A stretch of DNA of 64,000 nucleotides from an uncultured Pelagibacteraceae bacterium. GTDB taxonomy: Bacteria > Pseudomonadota > Alphaproteobacteria > Pelagibacterales > Pelagibacteraceae. Under the pieces are notes generated by a model. The model was given only the letters and a program-made list of their open reading frames with translations, made no database searches and was not told the origin of the DNA. The translations under genes and the position numbers were made by a program. Of this stretch, positions 20,290 through 31,052 are shown one piece after another. Each line of letters opens with the position of its first letter. Position 1 is the stretch's first letter. Location of the stretch: assembly GCA_902623735.1 (NCBI GenBank), contig CACNUU010000002.1:62001-126000 (forward strand). The letters are read 5' to 3'.

Positions 20290-20317
20290 CTTGAAATAGT
20301 AGGTCCAGTCTCTATAT
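20290..20317 (+). promoter_or_regulatory. sigma-32 (RpoH)-type promoter of groESL
   Basis: A -35 element CTTGAAA (20290-20296) and a -10 element CTCTATAT (20310-20317), 13 bases apart, fit the heat-shock consensus CTTGAAA-N11-16-CCCCATnT (exact in the -35, partial in the -10). The expected start of transcription is near 20324, giving a leader of about 20 bases. The ribosome-binding site AAAGGAGA (20333-20340) is 4 bases before the groES ATG. No CIRCE (HrcA) inverted repeat is visible. Confidence 0.75.
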
Positions 20318-20344
20318 GAAACAGATATTTATAAAGGAGAATCT

Positions 20345-20635
20345 ATGAAATTTAGACCGTTACACGATCGTGTTCTAATAGAAGTTTTAGACAGCAGCGA
20401 AAAAACTGCTGGTGGAATAATTATACCAGATACAGCTCAAGAGAAACCTCAAGAAGGTAAAGTGGTAGCAGTAGGTGGTGGTGCAAGAACTGAAGATGGA
20501 AAAACAATTCCAATGGACGTAAAAGTTGGTGACAAAGTTTTGTTTGGCAAATGGTCAGGAACTGAAGTCAAAATTGATGGTAAAGAATACAGCATAATGA
20601 AAGAATCTGACATTATGGGTATTTCGAGTAAATAG
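20345..20635 (+). CDS. groES: co-chaperonin GroES
   Basis: Ten-kilodalton lid of the GroEL folding chamber, 96 residues. Hallmarks are [14 protein letters not shown] at the start, the mobile loop [17 protein letters not shown] and [18 protein letters not shown]. It is preceded by a strong Shine-Dalgarno AAAGGAGA and a heat-shock-type promoter, and groEL follows after 22 bases. Confidence 0.98.
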   Translation: MKFRPLHDRVLIEVLDSSEKTAGGIIIPDTAQEKPQEGKVVAVGGGARTEDGKTIPMDVKVGDKVLFGKWSGTEVKIDGKEYSIMKESDIMGISSK

Positions 20636-20645
20636 TTTAAATTAA

Positions 20646-22319
<1,674 letters not shown>

Positions 22320-22344
22320 TACCATTTTCGTACATACAAAATTC

Positions 22345-22376
22345 AAAAAGGCGAGTGAAAACTCGCCTTTTTTTTT
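22345..22376. terminator. intrinsic terminator after groEL (likely bidirectional)
   Basis: Perfect 7-bp stem GGCGAGT / ACTCGCC (22350-22356 with 22361-22367) with a GAAA tetraloop, flanked by five As on one side and nine Ts on the other; the A/T flanks extend the stem. It lies 25 bases after the groEL stop, and on the opposite strand it could also end the convergent methyltransferase transcript. Confidence 0.95.
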
Positions 22377-22429
22377 GACTGTTTAAGAATAAACTTAATT
22401 ATTACTTTTAAAACAAAGTTTAGTGTTTT

Positions 22430-23104
22430 TTATTTATAGGCTTCAACGTAGAGAGATTTACTTTTTTTATCATTTCTCTCATTTAAGTCTAATTCACCAA
22501 GATTTTTTAAAATTGTTTGACCAGATTGAACAATTATCGGACCTTTAAAACCATTTTTGATTAATTTTTTTTTAATTGATTCCTCATCGTACATATGTTT
22601 GTGACCACCATCACTTATGATATTCCTTATAAACCTCTTAAATTTATTAAATTTTATATGAGAATCATAAAATATACCAAGTCTTACAAAAAAATCATCA
22701 GCATCTTTTTGAGTAATATAATCTTCAATATGAAGTCTTAAATTTGGAACAACCAACCTAATGCCTCCACCTATTTTTAAAACTCTAATACATTCATTTA
22801 AAAATTTATCACCATCTTCGTATCGTAAATGCTCAAGAGTATGACTAGAGTAAATATTATCTATCATTCCATCCTCAAAAGGTATCTTAATTCTTGCATC
22901 ACAATATTTTACACTATGTTCTTTTAAGAATTTTATGTAATCATAATGTTGTTTTGCAATAATTTTTAACAAATATAAAAATCGTATAAAAAAAAGCGGA
23001 AATATTTTTAATCTTACAGAAAAAGAATTATCAAAATTTATATATCCTTTTGTTACTCTATTTCCACAACCAATATTAATGTTAATAATTTTGTCTTTTG
23101 TCAT
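22430..23104 (-). CDS. class I SAM-dependent methyltransferase
   Basis: A 224-residue putative methyltransferase. The SAM-binding motif I is NIGCGNRVTKGYINFD (8-23), the acidic end of strand 2 being Asp23; IYSSHTLEHLRYEDG and CIRVLKIGGGIRLVVPN match post-motif elements of the Methyltransf_11 type found in polysaccharide clusters. There is a hydrophobic stretch around residues 32-50. The substrate is unknown. It converges on groEL and is alone on its strand, so context gives no help. Confidence 0.75.
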   Translation of the reverse strand: MTKDKIININIGCGNRVTKGYINFDNSFSVRLKIFPLFFIRFLYLLKIIAKQHYDYIKFLKEHSVKYCDARIKIPFEDGMIDNIYSSHTLEHLRYEDGDKFLNECIRVLKIGGGIRLVVPNLRLHIEDYITQKDADDFFVRLGIFYDSHIKFNKFKRFIRNIISDGGHKHMYDEESIKKKLIKNGFKGPIIVQSGQTILKNLGELDLNERNDKKSKSLYVEAYK

Positions 23105-23185
23105 AACATCAATTATATTTAATAATTCTATAAAAAATATTATATTTTAAAATGAGTTCAATTCTATATAAATTATTCTTTGCAA

Positions 23186-23302
23186 ATGTCTAAGCGTTAT
23201 AGCGGAAAATCATTTAAAGACTCTAGTTTTAAAAAAAAACCTAAATTAAGTTTTAAAGAAAAAAGAAAACTTAGGCGAGAAAAGCGAAAAAATACGAATT
23301 AA
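23186..23302 (+). CDS. possible 38-residue highly basic small protein
   Basis: A short frame (ATG 23186, TAA 23300-23302) encodes 38 residues, 17 of them Lys or Arg and only three acidic. Its beginning is MSKRYSGKSFKDSSF and the end KRKLRREKRKNTN. There is no clear ribosome-binding site. It lies alone in an otherwise empty 283-base gap upstream of typA. The composition resembles small ribosome- or nucleic-acid-associated proteins, but in an A-rich genome a Lys-rich frame can arise by chance, so this is only a candidate. Confidence 0.4.
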   Translation: MSKRYSGKSFKDSSFKKKPKLSFKEKRKLRREKRKNTN

Positions 23303-23387
23303 AAAAAAAAATCTTAATAAATCTAAGCTTAATATGGGTTTTTTTAAGTTTTCAAAACTAATTAAATATGTATAAGAACCCAGATTT

Positions 23388-25214
23388 ATGACTAATACTA
23401 TTAGAAACATCACCATTATCGCCCATGTTGATCATGGTAAAACAACTTTAATTGATAACTTGATGAAGCAAAGTGGCTCATTTAGAGAAAATGAGGTTGT
23501 AGATGAAAGATTAATGGACTCTGGAGAATTAGAGAAAGAGAGAGGAATAACAATATTAGCAAAACCTGCCTCAATTAATTGGAAAGACTCAAGAATAAAT
23601 ATAATTGATACCCCTGGCCATAGAGATTTTGCTGCTGAAGTTGAAAGAGTATTAAGTATGGCTGATGGAGCTTTGCTATTGATAGACTCTGCTGAAGGTG
23701 TAATGCCTCAAACAAAATTTGTTTTGGCGAAAGCGCTAAAACAGGGTTTAAAGCCAATTGTTGTAATAAACAAACTTGATAAAGCAGACCAAAGAGCTAA
23801 TGAAGTTTTAGATGAAACATTTGATTTATTCGTAAGTTTAGATGCTAATGAGGATCAACTAGATTTCCCAGTTTTATATGCTAGTGGAAGATCTGGTTGG
23901 GCTGATCTAGAAGTTGACGGTTCAAGAGAAAATCTTAATCCACTTTTAGATAAAATTATTGATCATGTAAAACCAGCAGAATTAGATAAATCGAAACCTT
24001 TTGCTATGCTTTCCACTCTACTTTATGCTGATAGTTTCTTAGGAAGAAGTTTGGTGGGCAGAATTTCTCAAGGAACTGCAAAAGCTAATCAAGCGATAAA
24101 GGCTATCAACTTAAAGGGTGAAAAAGTTGATGAAGGTAGATTAACTAAAATTTTTAGATACGAAGGAACAAAAAAAGTTCCAATTGAACTTGGTGAAGCT
24201 GGAGATATTGTGGTGGTTGCGGGTTTAGAAAAAGCTAATGTTGCAGATACTATTTGTGATCTTGAAGTTAATGAACCAATAGAGGCTACACCTATAGATC
24301 CACCAACAATGTCAATAACTATAACTGTTAATACATCCCCTTTAGCTGGTACAGAGGGGAAAAAACTTACAAGTACACAAATAAGAGATAGATTAATTCA
24401 AGAGGCACAAAATAATGTTGGGATAACTTTTACTGAAAATGAGGGAAATGACTCATTTGTAGTAAGTGGCCGAGGTGAATTAATGTTAGAAATTTTACTT
24501 ACTCAAATGAGAAGAGAGGGTTTTGAAATGACTGTCAGTCCTCCAAAAGTTCTTTATCAAAAAGATGTAAATGGAAAAAAACTTGAACCAATAGAAGAAA
24601 TTACTATGGATCTTGATGAAGAACACTCATCAAAGATAATTGACTCAATGAATAGAAGAAAAGGTAAATTAATAGAGTTAAAAGATACTGGTAAAAATAA
24701 AAAGAGACTCATATTTCATGCACCAACAAGAGGTTTGATGGGATACACAAGTAGATTTTTAACACTTACAAAAGGAAATGGTGTTATCAATAGAATTTTT
24801 CATGAATATGGTCCATTTGAAGGAGAAATGGAAGGTAGAAGAAATGGTGCTTTAATTTCAATGGAGCAGGGAAAAGCAGTTGCTTTTGCTATATTTAACC
24901 TGCAGGCTAGAGGTGAAATGTTTGTAACTCATAATGATCCCGTTTATCCAGGTATGATTGTTGGTTTATCTCCTAAACCAGGTGATATGATTATTAATGT
25001 TATGAAAGGAAAAAAATTAACTAATATGAGAACACAAGGCACCGATGAAAACGTTGTATTAACACCAGTAAGAAAAATGTCGATTGCTGAACAATTAAGT
25101 ATGCTAAACACTGATGAAGCTTTAGAAATTACTCCAGATTCCTGCCGATTAAGAAAAGCAATACTAGACCCTCATGAAAGAAAAAGAAGTGAAAAATCAG
25201 GCGCCGCAGCCTAA
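23388..25214 (+). CDS. typA: translational GTPase TypA/BipA
   Basis: Ribosome-associated GTPase involved in ribosome assembly and stress adaptation, 608 residues. G1 is AHVDHGKT (12-19), followed by ERGITI, DTPGH and NKLDK. The C-terminal part has the EF-G-like domains III and V plus the TypA-specific domain (TRGLMGYTSRFLTLTKG, GRRNGALISMEQGKA). The length is normal. Its stop shares the 4-base palindrome CTAA with the stop of the convergent membrane-protein gene. Confidence 0.97.
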   Translation: MTNTIRNITIIAHVDHGKTTLIDNLMKQSGSFRENEVVDERLMDSGELEKERGITILAKPASINWKDSRINIIDTPGHRDFAAEVERVLSMADGALLLIDSAEGVMPQTKFVLAKALKQGLKPIVVINKLDKADQRANEVLDETFDLFVSLDANEDQLDFPVLYASGRSGWADLEVDGSRENLNPLLDKIIDHVKPAELDKSKPFAMLSTLLYADSFLGRSLVGRISQGTAKANQAIKAINLKGEKVDEGRLTKIFRYEGTKKVPIELGEAGDIVVVAGLEKANVADTICDLEVNEPIEATPIDPPTMSITITVNTSPLAGTEGKKLTSTQIRDRLIQEAQNNVGITFTENEGNDSFVVSGRGELMLEILLTQMRREGFEMTVSPPKVLYQKDVNGKKLEPIEEITMDLDEEHSSKIIDSMNRRKGKLIELKDTGKNKKRLIFHAPTRGLMGYTSRFLTLTKGNGVINRIFHEYGPFEGEMEGRRNGALISMEQGKAVAFAIFNLQARGEMFVTHNDPVYPGMIVGLSPKPGDMIINVMKGKKLTNMRTQGTDENVVLTPVRKMSIAEQLSMLNTDEALEITPDSCRLRKAILDPHERKRSEKSGAAA

Positions 25215-25858
25215 TCAAAAAATTTATCGACTAAGAACAATCCTAAAGCAACACATGGACCAATACCGAAAGCGAATAATAAAGTTCCAATACCTACTGT
25301 TCCACCTAAATACCAACCAATACTAACAACTGAAATTTCTAAAAATGCTCTTACAGTTGCTACTGGTAAGTTAGTTATTTTTTGCAAACCGATCATTAAT
25401 CCATCTCTTGGTCCAGCTCCAAGGTTTGAAACCAAATAAATACCCCCTCCTACTCCAACAGTAATTACAGAGATAATTGCTAGAATTAGTTGATGAATGT
25501 AATTTGATGGAGTTGGTACATACTTAATACAAAGATCAATCATTATGGCAATTATCAGTGCATTAAATATTGTTCCCATTCCAGGTTTTTGACCTAAAGG
25601 TATCCATAAAATCAAGACGGCTATACTTATTAAAAGAGTGATTGTTCCAATACTAAGGTTTACATTTAAAGAAATACCTTGAGCTAAAACACTCCATGGA
25701 GAGGCACCAGTAAATGAAACAATTAATAATCCTTCACCAAGACCAAATAACATCAAACCAAAACATAAAAAAAAGAAAGTGGAAAATTTTGGTTTAAAAT
25801 TATATGGCTTTTCAGAACTCCAATTTACTTTTGGTATTTTCTTTATTTTTAAAAACAT
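25211..25858 (-). CDS. YczE/YitT-type integral membrane protein
   Basis: A 215-residue membrane protein with about five helices. It matches the YczE-like family (COG2364) by the repeated GASPWSVLAQGIS and LGAGPRDGLMIGLQ segments (N-terminal and central copies of the small-residue motif) and the final FGIGPCVALGLFL. Members are uncharacterised membrane proteins, sometimes near transport genes. The N-terminal 25 residues are soluble and basic. No function can be given from context. Confidence 0.8.
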   Translation of the reverse strand: MFLKIKKIPKVNWSSEKPYNFKPKFSTFFFLCFGLMLFGLGEGLLIVSFTGASPWSVLAQGISLNVNLSIGTITLLISIAVLILWIPLGQKPGMGTIFNALIIAIMIDLCIKYVPTPSNYIHQLILAIISVITVGVGGGIYLVSNLGAGPRDGLMIGLQKITNLPVATVRAFLEISVVSIGWYLGGTVGIGTLLFAFGIGPCVALGLFLVDKFFD

Positions 25859-25908
25859 TTTAATAAGATATTTCTATTATAGCTAAAGTCCACTAATGTA
25901 ATTGTAAT

Positions 25909-26589
25909 ATGAAAAAATTTATAGTTATTTTGTTTGTTATGATTTCTCCAGCTATATCGATGGCACATATAGGTCACTACAATAAATATAACAAAATTGA
26001 AATGGAGATATTTCGAAATGGTGAATTAATTGGATATAATTATTATTTTTTTGAAAGAAATGGAGATGAAACAATTATCACAAATCAATTTAAATTTTCT
26101 GTTGATCTTTTAGGAGCTACAATTTTTAGAGTTGAATCTTATGGTGAAGAAAAATATATAAAAGATCAGCTGATTTCATATAAGTCAAAAACTCTACAAA
26201 ATAAAAAAAAGAAATTTGTAAATCTTATATTTAATAAGGAAAGTAAAAAATTTAATATTGAAGGGTCTTCATATAATGGTGAAGCTTCAATCAATAACGT
26301 AATCGGTAATTGGTGGAACCATAAAATTTTACAAACTGATACTCAAATAAGCCCAATCTCAGGAAGTATTAAAGAACAAGTAGTCACATTTGTAGGTAAA
26401 GAAAAAATTAATCAATATGGAAAAATTTATGAAGTAGAACATTTTACACTAAAATCTAAAGATATGAGTATACCGAAAAATAAAAGATTAGATTTTAATA
26501 TTTGGTATGATCGAAAGAATTTAAGGATTATAAAGGTATCTTATTCGAGAATGGGTGATTGGGAATATAGACTTAAAAAAATTGATTAA
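25909..26589 (+). CDS. exported hypothetical protein (DUF6134-like)
   Basis: A 226-residue protein with a clear signal peptide (1-19, ending SMA-H) and no further membrane segment, so probably periplasmic. The body alternates short strands (YNKIEMEIFRNGELIGYNYY, RVESYGEEKY, KVSYSRMGDWEYRL) and looks like a beta-rich domain that resembles DUF6134-type proteins; that identification is tentative. WWNHKIL and LDFNIWYDRKNLRII are distinctive. It ends one base before the convergent oxidoreductase gene. Confidence 0.65.
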   Translation: MKKFIVILFVMISPAISMAHIGHYNKYNKIEMEIFRNGELIGYNYYFFERNGDETIITNQFKFSVDLLGATIFRVESYGEEKYIKDQLISYKSKTLQNKKKKFVNLIFNKESKKFNIEGSSYNGEASINNVIGNWWNHKILQTDTQISPISGSIKEQVVTFVGKEKINQYGKIYEVEHFTLKSKDMSIPKNKRLDFNIWYDRKNLRIIKVSYSRMGDWEYRLKKID

Positions 26590-26590
26590 T

Positions 26591-27562
26591 TTATTTTAAA
26601 ATTTTTCTAAATAAGTCATGTGCGCTAATCCAACCAGATTCTAACCTTGGTCCAACAAACCAATCAGCACAAACACCTAATTTTTTCTTTGAATCCCAAT
26701 AACTTTTTATTTTAAATGGTTTTGAATTTGAAGAATATTTCCAACCATGATTAAGAGAATAATTAATTTTTGTTTTTTTTATTTTTGTGAGTTGAAAAAA
26801 TTTATCAATCATAATCTTTGAATTTTCTATTTTATTGTTCTTGTTTTGATTAATTTTTTTATTAGCCCACGTAAAAGTGCTTTGAAGGGTCCATAAATCA
26901 TATTTTGATTTAAACCTTTTTTTTGAATTTTCATTTCCAGCCCAACCAAGGATTAAATCATCGAAAAGATAACTACTTTTTGACTTCTTATTTTTTTTTA
27001 TAGCAATCATAGTGGTTATATTTGCATCCATTTTTATTGATCTATTTAAAAAAGAATTACTTATAAATTTTTTGGAAAGTTTTTTTAATTGTGGGAAAGG
27101 ACATGTCAAAATTAGATTCTCAAAAGATCTTTGTTTTCCATCATCAAATAACAAATGCCACAGTTTATTTTTATAATAAATTTTTTTTAATTTACTTTGG
27201 TAGTTACAATGAATTTTCTTTAGCAAGTATTTGCTAATATCGTTATTCCCGTTTTTACCTATTACTTTTAAATGCTTTTTATCCTCTTTTTTTTTTGAAT
27301 TTAGGAAAATGTGCTTGCCTTTCCAAACCTTTAAAATTCTTTTTTTAATCAAGTCTTTAGTAAATCTTTTAAATTCTTTTGTTTTTGGGGAAATATATTG
27401 TGTGCCATGATCAAAACCTATTTTACCTTTTATTCTTTTAAAAGACGCACGCCCCCCTGGCCCTCTTGCTTTGTCAAATAAAGTTACTGAATGTTTTTTA
27501 TCTAAAAGATTTGCAATAGTTGCTCCAGAAATACCTGAACCAATTATGCAAAATTCACTCAT
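26591..27562 (-). CDS. FAD-dependent oxidoreductase (renalase / amine-oxidase-like)
   Basis: A 323-residue flavoprotein. The N-terminal dinucleotide-binding motif GSGISGATIANLL and the following LFDKARGPGGRASFKR match the renalase-like COG3380 group of putative NAD/FAD oxidoreductases; CADWFVGPRLESGWISAHDL near the C-terminus is the family's FAD-contacting end (typically GD...G.R.E.A..SG). The substrate is unknown. Its start overlaps the pmbA stop by 4 bases, so it is coupled to the tldD-pmbA block. Confidence 0.82.
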   Translation of the reverse strand: MSEFCIIGSGISGATIANLLDKKHSVTLFDKARGPGGRASFKRIKGKIGFDHGTQYISPKTKEFKRFTKDLIKKRILKVWKGKHIFLNSKKKEDKKHLKVIGKNGNNDISKYLLKKIHCNYQSKLKKIYYKNKLWHLLFDDGKQRSFENLILTCPFPQLKKLSKKFISNSFLNRSIKMDANITTMIAIKKNKKSKSSYLFDDLILGWAGNENSKKRFKSKYDLWTLQSTFTWANKKINQNKNNKIENSKIMIDKFFQLTKIKKTKINYSLNHGWKYSSNSKPFKIKSYWDSKKKLGVCADWFVGPRLESGWISAHDLFRKILK

Positions 27563-28875
27563 TTACCTGCAACAACCATTCCCTCGATCATCATAGTTGG
27601 TGAATTAGTTGCATATTTAAACTCTAAATCATTTGCTAAATAAATATTTTGAAACATATCCTTAAAATTACCCGCAATAGTAACTTCATTTATTGGATAC
27701 TTAAACTCTCCATTCTCAACTAAAAACCCAGTTGCGCCTACTGAATAATCGCCAGTCACGATATTACTACCATGGCCAATGGTTTCTGTAATATAGAGAC
27801 TTTTCGGACTTGAATTTAATAAATCTTTAAAACTTATATTTCCATTATCAAAATAAAGATTACTTGTTCCTCCACATCTTCCATTAGATTTAAGGTTCAA
27901 TTTTTTTCCATTATAAGTATCAATAAGATAATGTTTTAAAATTCCTTGATCTACTAGTTTCAGAGTATCGGTTTTTACACCCTCACTATCAAAATTTCTT
28001 GATCCTAAACCTTTGAGCATGTCTGGTTTATCAATTACATTTATTTTATCTGAAAATATTTTGTGATTAATTTTACCTTTTAAAAATGAAGTTCCTCTTG
28101 ATATTGCTGATGATGAAATGGCACTTGCAAAAGTACTTAATAACCCCTTGGCTATTCTTTTATCAAATATTATAGCAATTTTTTCGCTCCCTATTTTTTT
28201 TGGGCTTAACTTTCTAATAGTTTGATCTGCAGCTAATTTACCTAACTCTTCTGCATCAACTAAGTCTTTCAAGAAACATTTACTAGAATATTCATAATCT
28301 CTCTCCATGCTTTTTTCATCTGCAGCAACAGTTACACTCGATGATGTAAATGAGGATGTTTTATAACCATTACAAAAACCATCACTATTAACTAAAATAA
28401 AATTTGATTTATTTTGAGTAAAACTAGACTCAGTATTAATAATTTTTTCATTGCTAGAGGCGGCAACTTCCAACTTTTTTAAATAGTCTATTTTTTGATC
28501 ATTTTCTATATGAGTATCATCGTACAGATCTAAATCTTTAATTTCTTTTGCTAGTAAATCTTTATCTGGTAATGAATTAAATTCATCCTCTGGTGTATTT
28601 TTTGTAGTCTCAACACATTTTTCAATCAAAATGTTTAGATTGTCATTAATTAAATTGGAGGAAGATATAGATGATTTTTTGTTACCAATATAAGTAGTAA
28701 TACTTATGCCCAAGTCATCTGATCTATTAGACTCATCTAACTTATTATTTCTAAAATTCACAGTTTCAGAGACAGAATTGTTTACAATCACACTAGTTTC
28801 AGTTGCACCTAATTTTTTTGCTAGAGCTAAACAATATGATGCTTTTTTCTCTAAAAATTCTTGATCTTTAACCAT
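27559..28875 (-). CDS. pmbA: metalloprotease regulator/subunit PmbA (TldE)
   Basis: Non-metal-binding partner of TldD; the TldD/PmbA complex cleaves unfolded peptides and processes microcins and other peptides. The 438-residue protein has the family layout, with the C-terminal SVGATGFLVENGEFKYP, EVTIAGN and MMIEGMVVAGK. It lacks the HExxxH metal motif, as expected for PmbA. It begins directly after the tldD stop on the same strand. Confidence 0.93.
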   Translation of the reverse strand: MVKDQEFLEKKASYCLALAKKLGATETSVIVNNSVSETVNFRNNKLDESNRSDDLGISITTYIGNKKSSISSSNLINDNLNILIEKCVETTKNTPEDEFNSLPDKDLLAKEIKDLDLYDDTHIENDQKIDYLKKLEVAASSNEKIINTESSFTQNKSNFILVNSDGFCNGYKTSSFTSSSVTVAADEKSMERDYEYSSKCFLKDLVDAEELGKLAADQTIRKLSPKKIGSEKIAIIFDKRIAKGLLSTFASAISSSAISRGTSFLKGKINHKIFSDKINVIDKPDMLKGLGSRNFDSEGVKTDTLKLVDQGILKHYLIDTYNGKKLNLKSNGRCGGTSNLYFDNGNISFKDLLNSSPKSLYITETIGHGSNIVTGDYSVGATGFLVENGEFKYPINEVTIAGNFKDMFQNIYLANDLEFKYATNSPTMMIEGMVVAGK

Positions 28876-30297
28876 TTAAAGTTTTGTACCGCCAACAGTC
28901 ATTTTGTTTATTAATATTGATGGCTGCGCAACTCCTACTGGAACACCTTGACCAGCTTTACCACATGTCCCGATACCGGGGTCCATCATCATATCATTTC
29001 CTACCATAGAAACTTCTTTAAGAATTGAAGGACCATCTCCTATTAAAGTTGCACCTTTAATTGGTGATCCAATTTTGCCATTCACAATTTCATAAGCTTC
29101 AGTACAATTAAACACAAATTTTCCTGATGTAATATCTACTTGTCCACCACCAAAACTGACTGCAAAAATACCTTTATCAACAGCTTTTATCATCTCGTCT
29201 TGTGTGTGTTTGCCACTTAGCATCATCGTATTTCTCATTCTTGGAAGAACGATATGTCTGTAATTTTCTCTTCTCCCACTACCAGTTGATCGAGTTTTCA
29301 TTAAACGAGCATTAAGTCGATCTTGCATAAAATTTTTTAAGACTCCATTTTCAATTAAAACAGTTTTTTCTGTTGGAGTTCCCTCATCATCTATAGTTAA
29401 GCTACCTCTCCTATTGTCGATGGTACCATCGTCAACAATCGTAACTCCATCACTTGCAACTTTTTGGCCCATTAAATTATGAAAAGCTGAAGTTTTCTTT
29501 CTATTAAAATCTCCCTCTAAACCATGGCCAATAGCCTCATGAATCAATATTGCAGGCCAACCTGGGCCTAGCACAACCTTCATTTCACCAGCCGGTGCAG
29601 GTTTGCTCTTTAAATTTACTGATGCTATTCTCAACGCCTCATCACAAACATTTTTCCAATTATCATCTCTCAAATATGCGTCATAAGATTGACGGCCACC
29701 AACACCATATACGCCTGTCTCTTTTCTTCCATTTTTTTCGAGCATAACCGATACATTAAATCTTATTAAAGGACGAACGTCTGATAATGTCTCACCACCA
29801 GATCTAATTATTTCTATAGCCTTTTGTTCACCTAAAAAATTAGCAGTAACTTGTTTAACGTTATCATCTTTTGAACGTAAATAATTATTTACATCATTAA
29901 GGATTTTAATTTTTTCATTGAGTGATTTTTGTTCAATAGGATTAATATTTTCATAATATTTTTTATTAGATTTAGGAATTTCGTGATTATAAGTACCTTT
30001 GACGGATTTTAACGTTGATTTCAAATTTTCTGAAGATTGCTTTAAAGAATTTTTTGAAATTTCATTAGAGTGAGAATAAGCAACTACTTCACCAGAGATA
30101 GCCCTAAATCCAAACCCTAAATCAGAATTATAGCTGGAATTTTTTATCTTATTATCATCTAATAAAATTGACTCAGATTTAGAATTTTCCAAGTACAATT
30201 CACCATCATCACATTTTTGTAAAGTATCCGAAATAATCTTTTCAGCTTCATTTCTAGATAGGTCTGATTTTTCAAAGAAATTGCTCATGAGATTCAT
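28876..30297 (-). CDS. tldD: zinc metalloprotease TldD
   Basis: Catalytic subunit of the TldD/PmbA protease. The metal-binding HEAIGH motif is at 253-258, and the C-terminal GTCGKAGQGVPVGVAQPSIL includes the third ligand Cys of the family. The length of 473 residues is normal. Starts at 30297 (MNLMSNFF) and 30288 (MSNFF) are both possible; neither has a Shine-Dalgarno. It is immediately followed by pmbA and then the flavoprotein. Confidence 0.95.
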   Translation of the reverse strand: MNLMSNFFEKSDLSRNEAEKIISDTLQKCDDGELYLENSKSESILLDDNKIKNSSYNSDLGFGFRAISGEVVAYSHSNEISKNSLKQSSENLKSTLKSVKGTYNHEIPKSNKKYYENINPIEQKSLNEKIKILNDVNNYLRSKDDNVKQVTANFLGEQKAIEIIRSGGETLSDVRPLIRFNVSVMLEKNGRKETGVYGVGGRQSYDAYLRDDNWKNVCDEALRIASVNLKSKPAPAGEMKVVLGPGWPAILIHEAIGHGLEGDFNRKKTSAFHNLMGQKVASDGVTIVDDGTIDNRRGSLTIDDEGTPTEKTVLIENGVLKNFMQDRLNARLMKTRSTGSGRRENYRHIVLPRMRNTMMLSGKHTQDEMIKAVDKGIFAVSFGGGQVDITSGKFVFNCTEAYEIVNGKIGSPIKGATLIGDGPSILKEVSMVGNDMMMDPGIGTCGKAGQGVPVGVAQPSILINKMTVGGTKL

Positions 30298-30382
30298 TAC
30301 ATAGATTGTTTCACAGATTTTTCAACTAGTGTATTTTACGCATGTACATTAATGAGACAAATTAGTATTAAATAAACTTATT

Positions 30383-30736
30383 ATGAAAGTTTATTTTAAT
30401 AATTCTTGTAAAATTTGTAAGGCAGAAATTGATCTATATAAGAAACAAAAAATAGATGAAATTGATTGGGTTGATATCACCGATAATGAATTGGCTGAAA
30501 AGGAGACATCCAAAGACAGCAAGCAACTTTTGAGAAGACTTCATATTAAAGATGGAGAAAAAGTTATAGGGGGAGCTGAAGCCTTTTTAATATTATGGAA
30601 AAAAATGCCAAAATATAAATTTCTTTATAATTTTTTTAAATTGCCAATCATCTTTAATATATTTTCTTTCGTATACGAAATTGTAGCTTTTTTCTTATAT
30701 CTTAAAAATAGAAAACAATTGAGAAAACCTAACTAA
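30383..30736 (+). CDS. DCC-type thiol-disulfide oxidoreductase family protein (DUF393)
   Basis: A 117-residue protein that begins with a thioredoxin-like strand and the Cys9-x2-Cys12 motif in FNNSCKICKAEIDLY, then WVDITDN and LHIKDGEKVIGGAEAFLILW, the conserved body of the DCC (DUF393) family. A C-terminal hydrophobic segment (about 84-108) could anchor it. The family is presumed to do thiol-disulfide chemistry, without a known partner. Its end overlaps the convergent small membrane protein by 8 bases. Confidence 0.85.
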   Translation: MKVYFNNSCKICKAEIDLYKKQKIDEIDWVDITDNELAEKETSKDSKQLLRRLHIKDGEKVIGGAEAFLILWKKMPKYKFLYNFFKLPIIFNIFSFVYEIVAFFLYLKNRKQLRKPN

Positions 30737-31022
30737 AAAAAAATAATAAAAATTTACTTAATAAAGACATAGAAGATATAAACATTATTAAAACTATAGA
30801 GTACATTAATAATACGATCTTATTTTTTTTTCTTCGGAGTCTAACAAAATCTTTATCGTCCAAGTCTGAAATATCTCTTTCACCAACTACTGGATAATCA
30901 TAAGAAAATCTCCATGTGCTATTTCCAAGTCTTGGGTCTATATTGTTATAATATGTGATCCACGCAATAATATATCTAAAAATTAAATATAAGATTATTA
31001 AAAAGGCAGATCCTAAAATCAT
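30729..31022 (-). CDS. hypothetical membrane protein with two helices
   Basis: A 97-residue protein with hydrophobic segments at about 2-20 and 70-95 separated by a ~48-residue charged loop (NNIDPRLGNSTWRFSYDY, GERDISDLDDKDFVRLRRKKN). Not recognised as a named family. It lies 30 bases downstream of the basic coiled-coil gene on the same strand, suggesting co-expression. Confidence 0.65.
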   Translation of the reverse strand: MILGSAFLIILYLIFRYIIAWITYYNNIDPRLGNSTWRFSYDYPVVGERDISDLDDKDFVRLRRKKNKIVLLMYSIVLIMFISSMSLLSKFLLFFFS

Positions 31023-31052
31023 ATAAGATAATACCCAATTAAAGATAAATAT

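Noticed and set aside
20221..20344. CIRCE element ahead of groES
   Set aside because: No TTAGCACTC-N9-GAGTGCTAA or close variant in the gap.
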